Positions 25,438 to 33,835 of a stretch of DNA of 64,000 bases are shown here, in pieces. The DNA is from Enhydrobacter sp. (GTDB lineage: Bacteria > Pseudomonadota > Alphaproteobacteria > Reyranellales > Reyranellaceae). The DNA lies in contig CP075528.1 of the NCBI GenBank assembly GCA_025808875.1, positions 2,850,473-2,914,472 of the forward strand, written 5' to 3'. A model generated the notes under the pieces. That model was not told where the DNA came from and did not search any database. It saw only the letters and a list, made by a program, of their open reading frames with translations. Positions within the stretch are counted from its first letter, which is position 1. Every line of letters begins with the position of its first letter. Position numbers and translations under genes: made by a program.

Positions 25438-25462
25438 CCTCCGCGTAAACCGCGCGCGGAGG
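25438..25462 (+). promoter_or_regulatory. Hairpin covering a Shine-Dalgarno sequence
   Basis: CCTCCGCG (25438-25445) pairs perfectly with CGCGGAGG (25455-25462) across a 9-nt loop. The second arm contains the GGAGG used by the gene starting at 25472. In the mRNA this would mask ribosome binding, so it is a candidate translational control element. Confidence 0.4.
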
Positions 25463-25471
25463 TCACGAAAA

Positions 25472-25837
25472 ATGAACTACATTGGCCCGATGGCAAATGA
25501 ACTCATCCGGGGCGTCTACGAGCTCGGCCACGTCCTCTTCGTCCTCGACGGCGCGACGCACGGCTTCGCCCGTGCCGACATCGCCGGCGTCGAGTGTTTC
25601 TGGACATTCGGCGACATGGATCGCAGCCACGCCGGCTTCGTGCTGACGCTGCGAGACGGCCGGCGGGCTTTGGTCGACTTCGTCCATTGGCACGCCTTCG
25701 AGCAGGACGAAGACTTCAGGGTCGACGTCGCTTTCCTCGGCGACGGCGAACAGCCGCCCGCCCCCGGCCAGGAGCTGAAGCTCCCGGTCGCCTGGTCGGT
25801 CGAGACCTCGCACCTCGCCAGGGTGCTGGGGCGCTAG
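25472..25837 (+). CDS. Hypothetical protein (small, soluble)
   Basis: A 121-residue protein that I do not recognise. It has no signal peptide or membrane helix. It is predicted beta-rich with many aromatic residues (VECFWTFGDMDRSHAGFVLTL, LVDFVHWHAFEQDEDF) and an acidic pI. The ATG at 25472 has GGAGG 9 nt upstream, inside a hairpin. A second in-frame ATG at 25490 lacks one. It diverges from the hydroquinone dioxygenase pair and converges with the hydratase gene, so it may be a small accessory protein of aromatic degradation. That is context only. Confidence 0.55.
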   Translation: MNYIGPMANELIRGVYELGHVLFVLDGATHGFARADIAGVECFWTFGDMDRSHAGFVLTLRDGRRALVDFVHWHAFEQDEDFRVDVAFLGDGEQPPAPGQELKLPVAWSVETSHLARVLGR

Positions 25838-25846
25838 GACATCGCC

Positions 25847-26644
25847 CTACTTCACCGTGATGCTGGCGCTGCCAATGCCGACGAACTCCGACTTGGCACC
25901 GCCCGGACCCGCCAGGAACTGCGGCGGATGAACGGAACCCGTGAGCACCGTGTCGCCCGCCTTCAGGTGCTTGCCGTGCTCGATCAGCTTGTTGGCCAGC
26001 CAGGCGAGTGAAATCATCGCACCGCCCATGACGTTGGTGCCGGGTCCCGCGGCCAGTTCCTTGCCGTCGTGCTCCGAGCGCCCCTTGACGCCGGCGAAGT
26101 CGAGCTTCTGCCAGTCCTTGATCTCCGTGCCGACGATGCAGGCCGCCTGGAGGATGTCGTCGGCGATGCGGCCGGGGCCGCCGAGCCTGGACACGTCGCC
26201 GTAGCGGTTTTCCACCACCTCCATGCCGCAATAGAGGTTGGCGACGAACGGCTTGATGGAATCGGCGGTGTAGGCGGCGCCTGCCTTGGGAGCGTCGCGC
26301 CCGATCCGGGCGACCATCTCGCACTCGACGCCGGCTTTCAGCGGCCAGCCCTTCTCGAACACGGCGCCGTCGGGGCGAATGCCGTTCCTGAAGATGCCGG
26401 CGAACGCCGGACCGGAGAGCTTGAGCGGCTCGTACTGCGCCGGAACGGCGAAGGCGACCTTCCAGCCCGCCTGCTGCCAATCGGCCCCGGCGGCGGCCAA
26501 TCGGTCATGAACCGCGAACTGCACCTTGTAAGCGTCCGCTTCCGACAGGCTCGCCGTCGCGTCGGCGAGAAAATCCATGACCTTCCGGCTGCGACGCCCG
26601 TCGACGATCCTGTCGGCGAGTTCGGCGATTTCCCTGGCGTCCAC
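25847..26644 (-). CDS. 2-keto-4-pentenoate hydratase / oxalocrotonate decarboxylase family protein
   Basis: A 265-residue member of the MhpD/DmpH family, relatives of the FAH fold that hydrate 2-hydroxypentadienoate or decarboxylate 4-oxalocrotonate with Mg2+. The metal-site segment AGVECEMVARIGRD, the GMEVVENRY loop and the closing VLTGSVHPPQFLAGPG are characteristic. The GTG at 26644 with GGGAGGG 6 nt upstream is chosen over an in-frame ATG at 26704. It is the last gene of the beta-oxidation operon (90 nt after fadJ) and could act on acyl- or ring-derived enoates. The exact reaction is unknown. Confidence 0.87.
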   Translation of the reverse strand: MDAREIAELADRIVDGRRSRKVMDFLADATASLSEADAYKVQFAVHDRLAAAGADWQQAGWKVAFAVPAQYEPLKLSGPAFAGIFRNGIRPDGAVFEKGWPLKAGVECEMVARIGRDAPKAGAAYTADSIKPFVANLYCGMEVVENRYGDVSRLGGPGRIADDILQAACIVGTEIKDWQKLDFAGVKGRSEHDGKELAAGPGTNVMGGAMISLAWLANKLIEHGKHLKAGDTVLTGSVHPPQFLAGPGGAKSEFVGIGSASITVK

Positions 26645-26734
26645 GGCAGTCCCTCCCGAATACATTTCGGGAGAGATATTTGCCGCCGCACCCCGGCAAC
26701 GCAAGCGCTACGGATCGCGCGCGAAACGCGCGTT

Positions 26735-28981
26735 CTAGGCCGCCTTTGCCGATGCCTTGCCGTAGAAGCTCTGGCCCTTCGCTGCCATGTCGCGCAGGAG
26801 CTTCGGCACCTCGAACTGCTTGCCGTACTTCCCGGCGAGCTCGTCGCACTCGGCGACGAACTGCTTGACGCCGACCTGGTCGATCAGGCTGATCGCGCCT
26901 CCGGTCTGAGGCGCGAAGCCCAGTCCCATGATCGAGCCGACGTCGCCGTCCTGCGGATCGGTCAGCACATTGGCCTCCAGGCAACGCGCCGTGTCGACGG
27001 CCTGGACGTAGAGCAGCCGCTTCTTGATCTCGGTTTCCTTGGCGCGCTTGTCCTCGCCCTCGCCGTAGAGCAGCTTGGGATCGGCCGGGAAGTGCTTCTG
27101 CAGGTCCGGCCAGAGCCGCTTCTTGCCGTCGGCCGGATAATCGTAGAAGCCCTTGCCGTTCTTGCGGCCGAAGCGCTCCAGCTTCTTGACCATGAGCTCG
27201 AGAATATCGTCGGCGCCCGAGCCCTCGTACTTCTGGCCAGCGGCCTCGGCATCACGCCGCGTCTGGTCCATGATCTTCCACGACAGGTCGATCGCCACCT
27301 CGTCGTTGAGCGACAGCGGGCCCACCGGCATGCCGGCGAACCTGGCGCAGTTCTCGATCATCGCCGCCGGCACGCCTTCCTTCAGCAGGCGATGGCCCTC
27401 GGAGATGAAGGCGCCGCAGACGCGGCTCGTGAAGAAACCGCGGCTGTCGTTCACCACGATCGGCGTCTTGCGGATCTTCTGCACGAAGTCGAGCGCGCGG
27501 GCGAGCGTCTCCTGCGAGGTCTTCGTGCCGACGATGATCTCGACCAGCGGCATCTTCTCGACGGGCGAGAAGAAATGCAGGCCGATGAAGTTGGCCGGCC
27601 GCGCCGAGGCCTCGGCCAGTCCGGTGATCGGCAGGGTCGAGGTGTTGGAAGCGAACACCGCGTCGGCAGCGAGCGCCGCCTCGGCCTTCTTCGTCGCCTC
27701 GGCCTTGACTTCGCGGTTCTCGAACACCGCCTCAATCACGATCTGGCAACCCTTGAGCGCGCCGAAGTCCGGCGTCGCCGTCACCTTGGCGAGCATGGCG
27801 TCGGCCTTGTCCTGCGCGAGGCGGCCGCGCTTGACCAGCTTGCCGAGCTCGTCGGCGATGTGCGCCTTGCCCTTGTCGGCCGAGGCCTGGTCGCGATCGA
27901 CCAGCACGATGTCGAGGCCGGCCTGCACCGAGACCGTGGCGATGCCGGCGCCCATCAGGCCGGCGCCGAGGACGCCGATCTTCTTGTACTCCTGCTTCGG
28001 CACGCCCTTGGGGCGGCGGGCGAGCTTGTTCGCCTCCTGCAGACCGAAGAACAGCGTGCGGATCATGCTCTTGGCGACGGGATCGCGCAGCAGCGAGACG
28101 AAGTAGCGCGTCTCGACCTTGAGGCCGGTGTCGAACGGCAGCTGCAGGCCCTCGTAGACGCAGCTCATGATCGCCTTGGGCGCCGGATACACGCCGTTGG
28201 TCTTGCCGGCGATCATGGCATTGCCGCCGATGAAGGTCTGCACGCCGGGCGGACTCCATACCTGGCCGCCGGGAAAGCCCGGCGTCTTGAAGCCCTTGCG
28301 GTCCCACGGCTGCACGGCCCGGCCGTCGATCGGCTTGGCGCCCTTGCCGGCGTATTCCGGAACGACCTGCTCGGTCGCCGGCGCGGTCAGCCAGGCCTTG
28401 GCCCTGGCGAGCAGCTCGTTGGCGGGAACGACCTCGTGGATCAGGCCGAGGCCCTTCGCGGCATCGACCGTGAGATCCTTGCCCTCCAGCAGGATGGGAG
28501 CCGCGTTCATCACGCCGATCAGGCGCGGGATGCGCTGCGTGCCGCCGCCGCCCGGCAGCAGGCCTATCTTCACCTCGGGCTGGCCGACCTTGGTCTTGGG
28601 ATTGGCCGCGGCGATGCGATAGTGGCAGGCGAGGCAGATCTCGAAGCCGCCGCCCAGCGCCGTGCCGTTGATGGCGGCGACGATCGGCTTGCCGCCGGTC
28701 TCCTGGCGCCGGAACATCTTCTGCAGCTGGCTGAACTGGTCCATCAGCTTCGCGGCATCCGACGTGTCGACGTTCAGCAGCATGTCGAGATCGGCGCCGG
28801 CGATGAAGCTGTCCTTGCCCGACGTGACGATGATGCCCTTGACCTTGTCGTCCTTGAGGGCCTCGTCGAGGGCGCCGGCATAGGCCGTCATCGAGGCCTC
28901 GTTCAGCACGTTCATCGTGCGGTTCGGCATGTCCCAAGTGATGGTGGCGATGCCGTCGCCGTCGACGTTGTAGTTGATCAT
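26735..28981 (-). CDS. Fatty-acid oxidation multienzyme: enoyl-CoA hydratase / 3-hydroxyacyl-CoA dehydrogenase
   Basis: A 748-residue FadJ/FadB-type alpha subunit. The N-terminal crotonase half has GTALGGGFEICLACHYRIA and the loop QRIPRLIGV. The dehydrogenase half starts near residue 340 with the NAD motif GVLGAGLMGAGIATV and carries the HFFSPVEKMPLVEI segment around the catalytic His. It hydrates enoyl-CoA and oxidises 3-hydroxyacyl-CoA. The thiolase gene lies upstream across a 140-bp gap that contains a REP-like palindrome. Size and order fit the anaerobic-type FadJ or the short alphaproteobacterial FadB equally well, so no symbol is given. Confidence 0.95.
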   Translation of the reverse strand: MINYNVDGDGIATITWDMPNRTMNVLNEASMTAYAGALDEALKDDKVKGIIVTSGKDSFIAGADLDMLLNVDTSDAAKLMDQFSQLQKMFRRQETGGKPIVAAINGTALGGGFEICLACHYRIAAANPKTKVGQPEVKIGLLPGGGGTQRIPRLIGVMNAAPILLEGKDLTVDAAKGLGLIHEVVPANELLARAKAWLTAPATEQVVPEYAGKGAKPIDGRAVQPWDRKGFKTPGFPGGQVWSPPGVQTFIGGNAMIAGKTNGVYPAPKAIMSCVYEGLQLPFDTGLKVETRYFVSLLRDPVAKSMIRTLFFGLQEANKLARRPKGVPKQEYKKIGVLGAGLMGAGIATVSVQAGLDIVLVDRDQASADKGKAHIADELGKLVKRGRLAQDKADAMLAKVTATPDFGALKGCQIVIEAVFENREVKAEATKKAEAALAADAVFASNTSTLPITGLAEASARPANFIGLHFFSPVEKMPLVEIIVGTKTSQETLARALDFVQKIRKTPIVVNDSRGFFTSRVCGAFISEGHRLLKEGVPAAMIENCARFAGMPVGPLSLNDEVAIDLSWKIMDQTRRDAEAAGQKYEGSGADDILELMVKKLERFGRKNGKGFYDYPADGKKRLWPDLQKHFPADPKLLYGEGEDKRAKETEIKKRLLYVQAVDTARCLEANVLTDPQDGDVGSIMGLGFAPQTGGAISLIDQVGVKQFVAECDELAGKYGKQFEVPKLLRDMAAKGQSFYGKASAKAA

Positions 28982-29010
28982 GTTGGTCTCCGAATTCCTC
29001 GCGTTGCCAC

Positions 29011-29100
29011 CCTTCGAGACGCTCGCTCCTCAGGGTGAGGACTACTTCGAAACCACCGCCGCCTCACCCTGAGGAGGCCGCGCAGCGGCCGTCTCGACGG
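29011..29100. repeat. REP-like nested palindrome between thiolase and fadJ-type genes
   Basis: A perfect 15-bp inverted pair, CTCCTCAGGGTGAGG (29026-29040) and its complement (29062-29076), is nested in outer arms CCTTCGAGAC (29011-29020) and GTCTCGACGG (29091-29100) with one mismatch. A GCCGC/GCGGC stem fills the right side. It looks like a dispersed REP-type element and may attenuate transcription between thiolase and fadJ. Confidence 0.7.
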
Positions 29101-29121
29101 GTGGGCGGCGGCGAGGTCTTG

Positions 29122-30333
29122 CTACACGCGCTCGATGATGGTGGCCGTACCCATGCCGGCGCCGACGCAGAGCGTGGCGAGGCCGGTCGAGAGGTTGCGC
29201 CGCTCCAGTTCGTCGAGCAGCGTGCCGAGGATCATGGCTCCGGTGGCGCCGAGCGGATGGCCCATGGCGATGGCACCGCCGTTCACGTTGATCTTGTCGT
29301 GCGGCATCTTGAGGATCTGCATGTAGCGCAGCACGACGGCGGCGAAGGCCTCGTTGAGCTCGAACAGGTCGATGTCCTTCACGCCCATGCCGGCCCGCTT
29401 CAGCGCCTTCTCGGTCGAGGGCGCGGGACCGGTCAGCATGATGGCGGGCTCCGAGCCGACGGACGCGAAGGAGCGGATGCGCGCGCGCGGCTTGAGGCCG
29501 GCCTTCTGGCCGAACTCCTTCGTGCCGATCAGGATCGCCGCCGCGCCGTCGACGATGCCCGACGAATTGCCGGCATGATGGACGTGGTTGATCTTCTCGA
29601 CCTCGGGATAGCGCTGGATGGCGACGGCATTGAAGCCCGGCATCATCTCGCCCTGCATCTTGAAGCTCGGCTCGAGCGCGGCCAGGGTCTGCATGGTGGT
29701 GGTGGGCCGCATCAGCTCGTCGTTGGCCAGCAGTTCGACGCCGTTCTGGTCCCTCACCGGCACGATCGACTTCTTGAAGTAGCCGTTGTCCCAGGCGTGC
29801 TTGGCGCGCTTCTGCGATTCGACGGCATAGGCGTCCACGTCGTCGCGGCTCAGCCCGTACTTGGTGGCGATCAAGTCGGCCGAGATGCCCTGCGGCACGA
29901 AGTACATCGGGATAGCGACGGCCGGGTCGGTCGGCCAGGCGCCACCGTCCGAGCCCATCGGCACACGGCTCATGCTCTCGATGCCGCCGCCGATCGCCGC
30001 CTCGCTCTGGCCGGACATGACCTGGGCGGCCGCCATGTTGGTGGCTTCCAGGCCGGAGGCGCAGAAGCGGTTGACCTGCACGCCCGACACGGTCTCGGCG
30101 TAGCCGGCGACCACGGCGGCCGTGCGGGCGATGTCGGCGCCCTGCTCGCCGATCGGCATGACGCAGCCCAGCACGACGTCGTCGACCAGGTGGGTGTCGA
30201 GCTTGTTGCGGTCGCGGATCGCCTGCAGGGCCGTCACCGCGAGGCGCACCGGAGTCACCTCGTGCAGCGAACCGTCCTTGCGGCCCTTGCCGCGCGGCGT
30301 GCGGACGGCGTCGTAGATGTATGCGTCGGTCAT
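29122..30333 (-). CDS. Acetyl-CoA C-acyltransferase (thiolase, FadA-type)
   Basis: A 403-residue degradative thiolase that cleaves 3-ketoacyl-CoA. The nucleophilic Cys91 lies in [14 protein letters not shown], the catalytic His in GHPLGATGA, and the second Cys (about 389) in LCVGAGMG. The ATG at 30333 has a perfect AAGGAG upstream. An in-frame extension to 30369 is rejected. It sits 19 nt after the acyl-CoA dehydrogenase gene and before the fadJ-type gene, so the operon encodes all four beta-oxidation steps. Confidence 0.95.
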   Translation of the reverse strand: MTDAYIYDAVRTPRGKGRKDGSLHEVTPVRLAVTALQAIRDRNKLDTHLVDDVVLGCVMPIGEQGADIARTAAVVAGYAETVSGVQVNRFCASGLEATNMAAAQVMSGQSEAAIGGGIESMSRVPMGSDGGAWPTDPAVAIPMYFVPQGISADLIATKYGLSRDDVDAYAVESQKRAKHAWDNGYFKKSIVPVRDQNGVELLANDELMRPTTTMQTLAALEPSFKMQGEMMPGFNAVAIQRYPEVEKINHVHHAGNSSGIVDGAAAILIGTKEFGQKAGLKPRARIRSFASVGSEPAIMLTGPAPSTEKALKRAGMGVKDIDLFELNEAFAAVVLRYMQILKMPHDKINVNGGAIAMGHPLGATGAMILGTLLDELERRNLSTGLATLCVGAGMGTATIIERV

Positions 30334-30352
30334 GGCGTTCTCCTTCAACTCG

Positions 30353-31492
30353 CTAGAGCGTGCGGCCAATGAGCTCTTTCATGATCTCGTTGGTGCCGCC
30401 GTAGATCTTCTGCACGCGGCTGTCGGCGTAGAGCCGGGCGATGGGATACTCCCACATGTAGCCGTAGCCGCCGAACAGCTGCAGGCACTCGTCCATCACC
30501 TCGCACTGCAGCTCGGTGGTCCAGTACTTGGCCATCGCGGCGGTCGCGACGTCCAGCTCCTTCCTGAGATGCCGGGCGACGCAGTCGTCGACGAAGGCCC
30601 GCGCCACCGTCGCCTTGGTCTTGACCTCGGCCAGCTTGAAGCGGGTGTTCTGGAAGTCGATGATCGGCTTGCCGAAGGCCTTGCGGTCCTTGGTGTAGGC
30701 CACGGTGTGCGCCAGTGCGGCCTCGATCGCGGCGATCGCCTGGATGGCGATGACCAGGCGTTCCTGTGGCAACTGCTGCATGAGCTGGATGAAGCCCATG
30801 CCCGATCCGCCCAGCAGGTGATCGGCCGGCACGCGCACGTTGTCGAAGAACAGCTCCGACGTGTCCTGCGCCTTCATGCCGATCTTCTCGAGATTGCGGC
30901 CGCGCTTGAAGCCCGGCGTATCGGTCTCGACGACGATCAGCGACGTGCCCTTGGCCCCGAGCTTGGCGTCGGTCTTGGCGACCACGATCACCAGATCGGC
31001 GAGCTGGCCGTTGGAGATGAACGTCTTGGAGCCGTTGATCACCCACTGGTTGCCGTCCATGACGGCGTTGGTCTTGACCGACTGCAGGTCGGAGCCGGTG
31101 CCCGGCTCGGTCATGGCGACCGCCGTGACCAGATCGCCCGAGCAGGCCTTGGGGATCCACTTCTTCTTCTGCTCTTCCGTGCCGTAGTGCAGCAGGTACG
31201 GCACGACGATGTCGTTGTGCAGCGAGAAGGCCGGCCCCGAGGCGATCGCGCGGCCCTGCTCCTCGATCAGGATGGCACTGTAAAGGAAATCGCCGCCGGC
31301 CCCGCCATATTCCTCCGGCATCGTCATGCCGAGCAGGCCCTGCGCGCCCGCCTTGCGCCACAGCTCGCGCGGAACAACGCCTTCCTCTTCCCACTTCATG
31401 TGGAACGGCGTGACTTCCTTCTCGAAGAACCGCCGGCAGGTCTCGCGGAACATCTGGTGCTCGGGCGTGAAATGGGCGGCCAACGCGGTCAC
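30353..31492 (-). CDS. Acyl-CoA dehydrogenase family protein
   Basis: A 379-residue FAD-dependent acyl-CoA dehydrogenase, catalysing the first oxidation of beta-oxidation or branched-chain acyl-CoA catabolism. FAD/substrate motifs are [13 protein letters not shown] (125-137) and [19 protein letters not shown]. The C-terminal base position of medium-chain enzymes is not Glu here (YGGT at 364-367). A Glu at 244 in PQERL matches the alternative base of isovaleryl- and long-chain-type enzymes. The GTG at 31492 with GGAGG 8 nt upstream is the start. It is the first gene of the operon, behind a palindromic operator. Confidence 0.93.
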   Translation of the reverse strand: MTALAAHFTPEHQMFRETCRRFFEKEVTPFHMKWEEEGVVPRELWRKAGAQGLLGMTMPEEYGGAGGDFLYSAILIEEQGRAIASGPAFSLHNDIVVPYLLHYGTEEQKKKWIPKACSGDLVTAVAMTEPGTGSDLQSVKTNAVMDGNQWVINGSKTFISNGQLADLVIVVAKTDAKLGAKGTSLIVVETDTPGFKRGRNLEKIGMKAQDTSELFFDNVRVPADHLLGGSGMGFIQLMQQLPQERLVIAIQAIAAIEAALAHTVAYTKDRKAFGKPIIDFQNTRFKLAEVKTKATVARAFVDDCVARHLRKELDVATAAMAKYWTTELQCEVMDECLQLFGGYGYMWEYPIARLYADSRVQKIYGGTNEIMKELIGRTL

Positions 31493-31580
31493 GAACGGTT
31501 CCTCCGAACTCTGCCAAAAACATCCATTCGAATGGGACTTTGGGCCGGCCGGGCGGGCGCCGCCAGCCCCGGTTAGGTAG

Positions 31581-31602
31581 TTTACCTTTACGTAAACGTC
31601 AA
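31581..31602 (-). promoter_or_regulatory. MerR/LiuR-style operator in the promoter of the beta-oxidation operon
   Basis: A 22-bp imperfect palindrome is centred on a perfect TTTACGTAAA (31587-31596). On the minus strand its right end is TTGACG (31602-31597), a good -35, and CCTAAC lies 19 bp further. That long spacer is usual for MerR-family promoters. The site resembles LiuR-type acyl-CoA regulator sites (from memory). It is about 90 bp before the acyl-CoA dehydrogenase start. Confidence 0.5.
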
Positions 31603-31672
31603 CCTGTATCGGCGGCGCTTTGTGCGTTTCGCCACCGTCACCCCGGGCGTCACCGGCGACGCTGGCGATCGC

Positions 31673-32008
31673 ATGACCACCCCACTCGCCCAATCCCTCC
31701 GCGGGCTCGCCGTCACCGAAGCGCGAGAGGCGGATGACGACCTGCGATTGGCCTTCGGGCCCTTCATTCGCCTCTCGATCTTCAACCGCCGGCAATTGAC
31801 GCCACCCGTGACGACGCCGGACAGACTGGTCGGCAAGGTGGTGGCCGCGGTCGAGGAATCCGACCGCGCGGTCGTCATCCTCTTCCTCGACGGCGGCCGT
31901 CTCGCCATCGACCTGACGCCGGCCGGATATCGCGGCCTCGAAGCGATGATGCTGCTGCGCGCCGGCAAGCCGATGGTGGTCTGGGAGCGGGCCGCCTGCC
32001 CGCAGTGA
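31673..32008 (+). CDS. Hypothetical protein
   Basis: A 111-residue protein of unknown family. It is predicted soluble alpha/beta with an Arg/Asp-rich first half (LAVTEAREADDDLRLAFGP) and a hydrophobic strand pair (VVILFLDGGRLAIDL). There is no signal, membrane helix, cysteine cluster or recognised motif. The start at 31673 is chosen over 31622 because the upstream extension is short and Pro/Gly-rich. Neither has a convincing Shine-Dalgarno. It lies between the divergent beta-oxidation operon and the convergent M23 peptidase gene. Codon use looks like its neighbours. Confidence 0.5.
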   Translation: MTTPLAQSLRGLAVTEAREADDDLRLAFGPFIRLSIFNRRQLTPPVTTPDRLVGKVVAAVEESDRAVVILFLDGGRLAIDLTPAGYRGLEAMMLLRAGKPMVVWERAACPQ

Positions 32009-32023
32009 GCGGCGGGCGGCGCT

Positions 32024-33574
32024 CTATTGCCCCGCGCTCGACGCCTGCGTCCGCTGGCGATCGATGCCCGCCACCGCGACCTTGAAGCGTGCGAGCTCAT
32101 CGCCCGTCAGGCGCGTGCGGATCTCGGTGCGTGCCACGTCGAGCGGATTCACCGGGCGGCCGTTGCGATGGAGCTCGAAATGAAGGTGCGGGCCGGTCGA
32201 CATGCCGGTGCTGCCGACGAAGCCGATCACCTGACCCTGGCGCACGCGCGTGCCGACCCTGACGCCGCGCGCGATGCCGTGCATGTGGGCGTAGCCCGTC
32301 GACAGGCCGTTCTCGTGGCGGATCAGGACCCACAGCCCGTAGCCGCCGTTGCGGCCGGCCTGCGCCACCGTCCCGCTGCCGGCGGCGAGGATGGGCGTGC
32401 CCGTCGGCGCGGCGAAATCGACGCCGGTGTGCATGCGCGTAAAGCCGAGCAGCGGATGGCGGCGCATGCCGAAGGTCGAGGAGATGCGGCTCATGTTGAG
32501 CGGCGTGCGCAGCAGCGACTTGACGACGCTGCGGCCCTCGCCGTCGTAGAAGAAATCCTCGCCGCCGCGCGGCTGGAAGCGATAGACGGTGTGGGTCTTG
32601 CGGCCGCCCTCGGTGGTCAGGCTGGCCCACAGCACGCGCCCAGAATCGACCGGCTTGCCGTCGCTCGTCCAGGACTGCTCGAGCATGACATCGAAGCGAT
32701 CGCCGACCTTGATGTCGTGCTGGAAGTTCACGTCCCACGAGAAGGCGCGCAGCATCTCGGCCATGGCGCGCGCCGGCACGCCCGCCTGCGCGGCGCTGCC
32801 GATCAACGAGCCGTCGATCGAGCCCGACACGCGCTCGACCCGGGCCTCGGTCTCGAACACCTTCTCGCGCGCGGCGAAATCGCCCTTGTCGTCGCGCTCG
32901 AGCGTGATCTCGCGCCGCGCCTCCGGGCGGATGGTGAGGGCCTGCAGGATCGGCTTGGCCTCCTCGCCCTCGCCCGGCGCGCGCACCTGCACGGCCATCG
33001 ACAGGCCGACCGGCAATCGGCGCATTTCGACGTGGTCGGCGAGCGTCGCGACGGCGCGGGCAATCTCCTCGCGGGCAAAGTCGAGATCGCCCAGCAGACC
33101 GGCGACGGTGTCGCCCTTGCCCAGCCGCACGACCGTCTCGTAGCTGTCGGTCGACTGCGGCTCGTCCTGCACGGGCTCCGGCGGGGCGCCGGGCGCCCTG
33201 AACTCCGCGGGACCCACCGTCGGCGCCGGCCAGAAATTCTCCGCCCGGAACGGCTCGGCCGCAGGCGCCTCGATGCCCGCCGCCGGCAAGGGCGAGACGG
33301 CCGGCCCCCAGGCAATTCGCGGCGCGGGAAGGGCGCGCCACCGCTCGACTTCGACGAACAGCCAGGCCGCAGCGCCTGCCGGCAGAAGCAGGACCAGGAC
33401 GACGAGCAGCGCCTTCAGAGAGCCGTGCCGAAGCCGGCGGGGCTGCTCGATGACGACGAACGTGGGACGCCGGCCGACGTCCGGCCAGACGAGTGCGGCG
33501 GTGCGCTGGTAGGGTCTGCCGACAGGAGAACCCGGCGATCTCGAGCCGAATCGTCCGTGAGGTTGATCGAGCAT
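32024..33574 (-). CDS. M23 family murein metallopeptidase, membrane-anchored
   Basis: A 516-residue inner-membrane-anchored peptidoglycan hydrolase. A cytoplasmic basic N-terminus precedes a single transmembrane helix (about 53-74). A LysM/OapA-like region (143-200) follows, then a long linker domain and a C-terminal LytM domain. The zinc ligands His382 and Asp386 (HTGVD) and the HLH motif with His463/His465 (GPHLHFE) are intact, so it should be an active D,D- or L,D-endopeptidase, like MepM. The ATG at 33574 with AGGA 8 nt upstream is preferred to a TTG at 33595. It is divergent from the polysaccharide locus. Confidence 0.9.
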   Translation of the reverse strand: MLDQPHGRFGSRSPGSPVGRPYQRTAALVWPDVGRRPTFVVIEQPRRLRHGSLKALLVVLVLLLPAGAAAWLFVEVERWRALPAPRIAWGPAVSPLPAAGIEAPAAEPFRAENFWPAPTVGPAEFRAPGAPPEPVQDEPQSTDSYETVVRLGKGDTVAGLLGDLDFAREEIARAVATLADHVEMRRLPVGLSMAVQVRAPGEGEEAKPILQALTIRPEARREITLERDDKGDFAAREKVFETEARVERVSGSIDGSLIGSAAQAGVPARAMAEMLRAFSWDVNFQHDIKVGDRFDVMLEQSWTSDGKPVDSGRVLWASLTTEGGRKTHTVYRFQPRGGEDFFYDGEGRSVVKSLLRTPLNMSRISSTFGMRRHPLLGFTRMHTGVDFAAPTGTPILAAGSGTVAQAGRNGGYGLWVLIRHENGLSTGYAHMHGIARGVRVGTRVRQGQVIGFVGSTGMSTGPHLHFELHRNGRPVNPLDVARTEIRTRLTGDELARFKVAVAGIDRQRTQASSAGQ

Positions 33575-33835
33575 CCTCGAATTCCTGGGGGGCAAGAGGA
33601 TCGAGAGCGTATTCTTGTGGCGCGACGCCGTGCTCGGGCGCTTGCCTTGTTCCCTGGCGCTGCCGCCCCAGGACGTTGGCTTTACTCTGACCCAGCAGGC
33701 GGGTGCAAGGCAAGTCCCGAGGACGCCGCTGCGACGTTGCGGCCATTTTTGTCGACGGACCTTGCGACGCCCCGATAGAATGACTGCACGCGTCCTTTCG
33801 GGTCACCTGCAACCGCCACGCTCCGCCACCTTCAC

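Noticed and set aside
26069..29038. A 989-codon open frame on the plus strand over the hydratase and fadJ-type genes.
   Set aside because: Antisense shadow of a convincing multienzyme gene. The residue composition is Arg/Asp/Leu/His-rich as expected for shadows.
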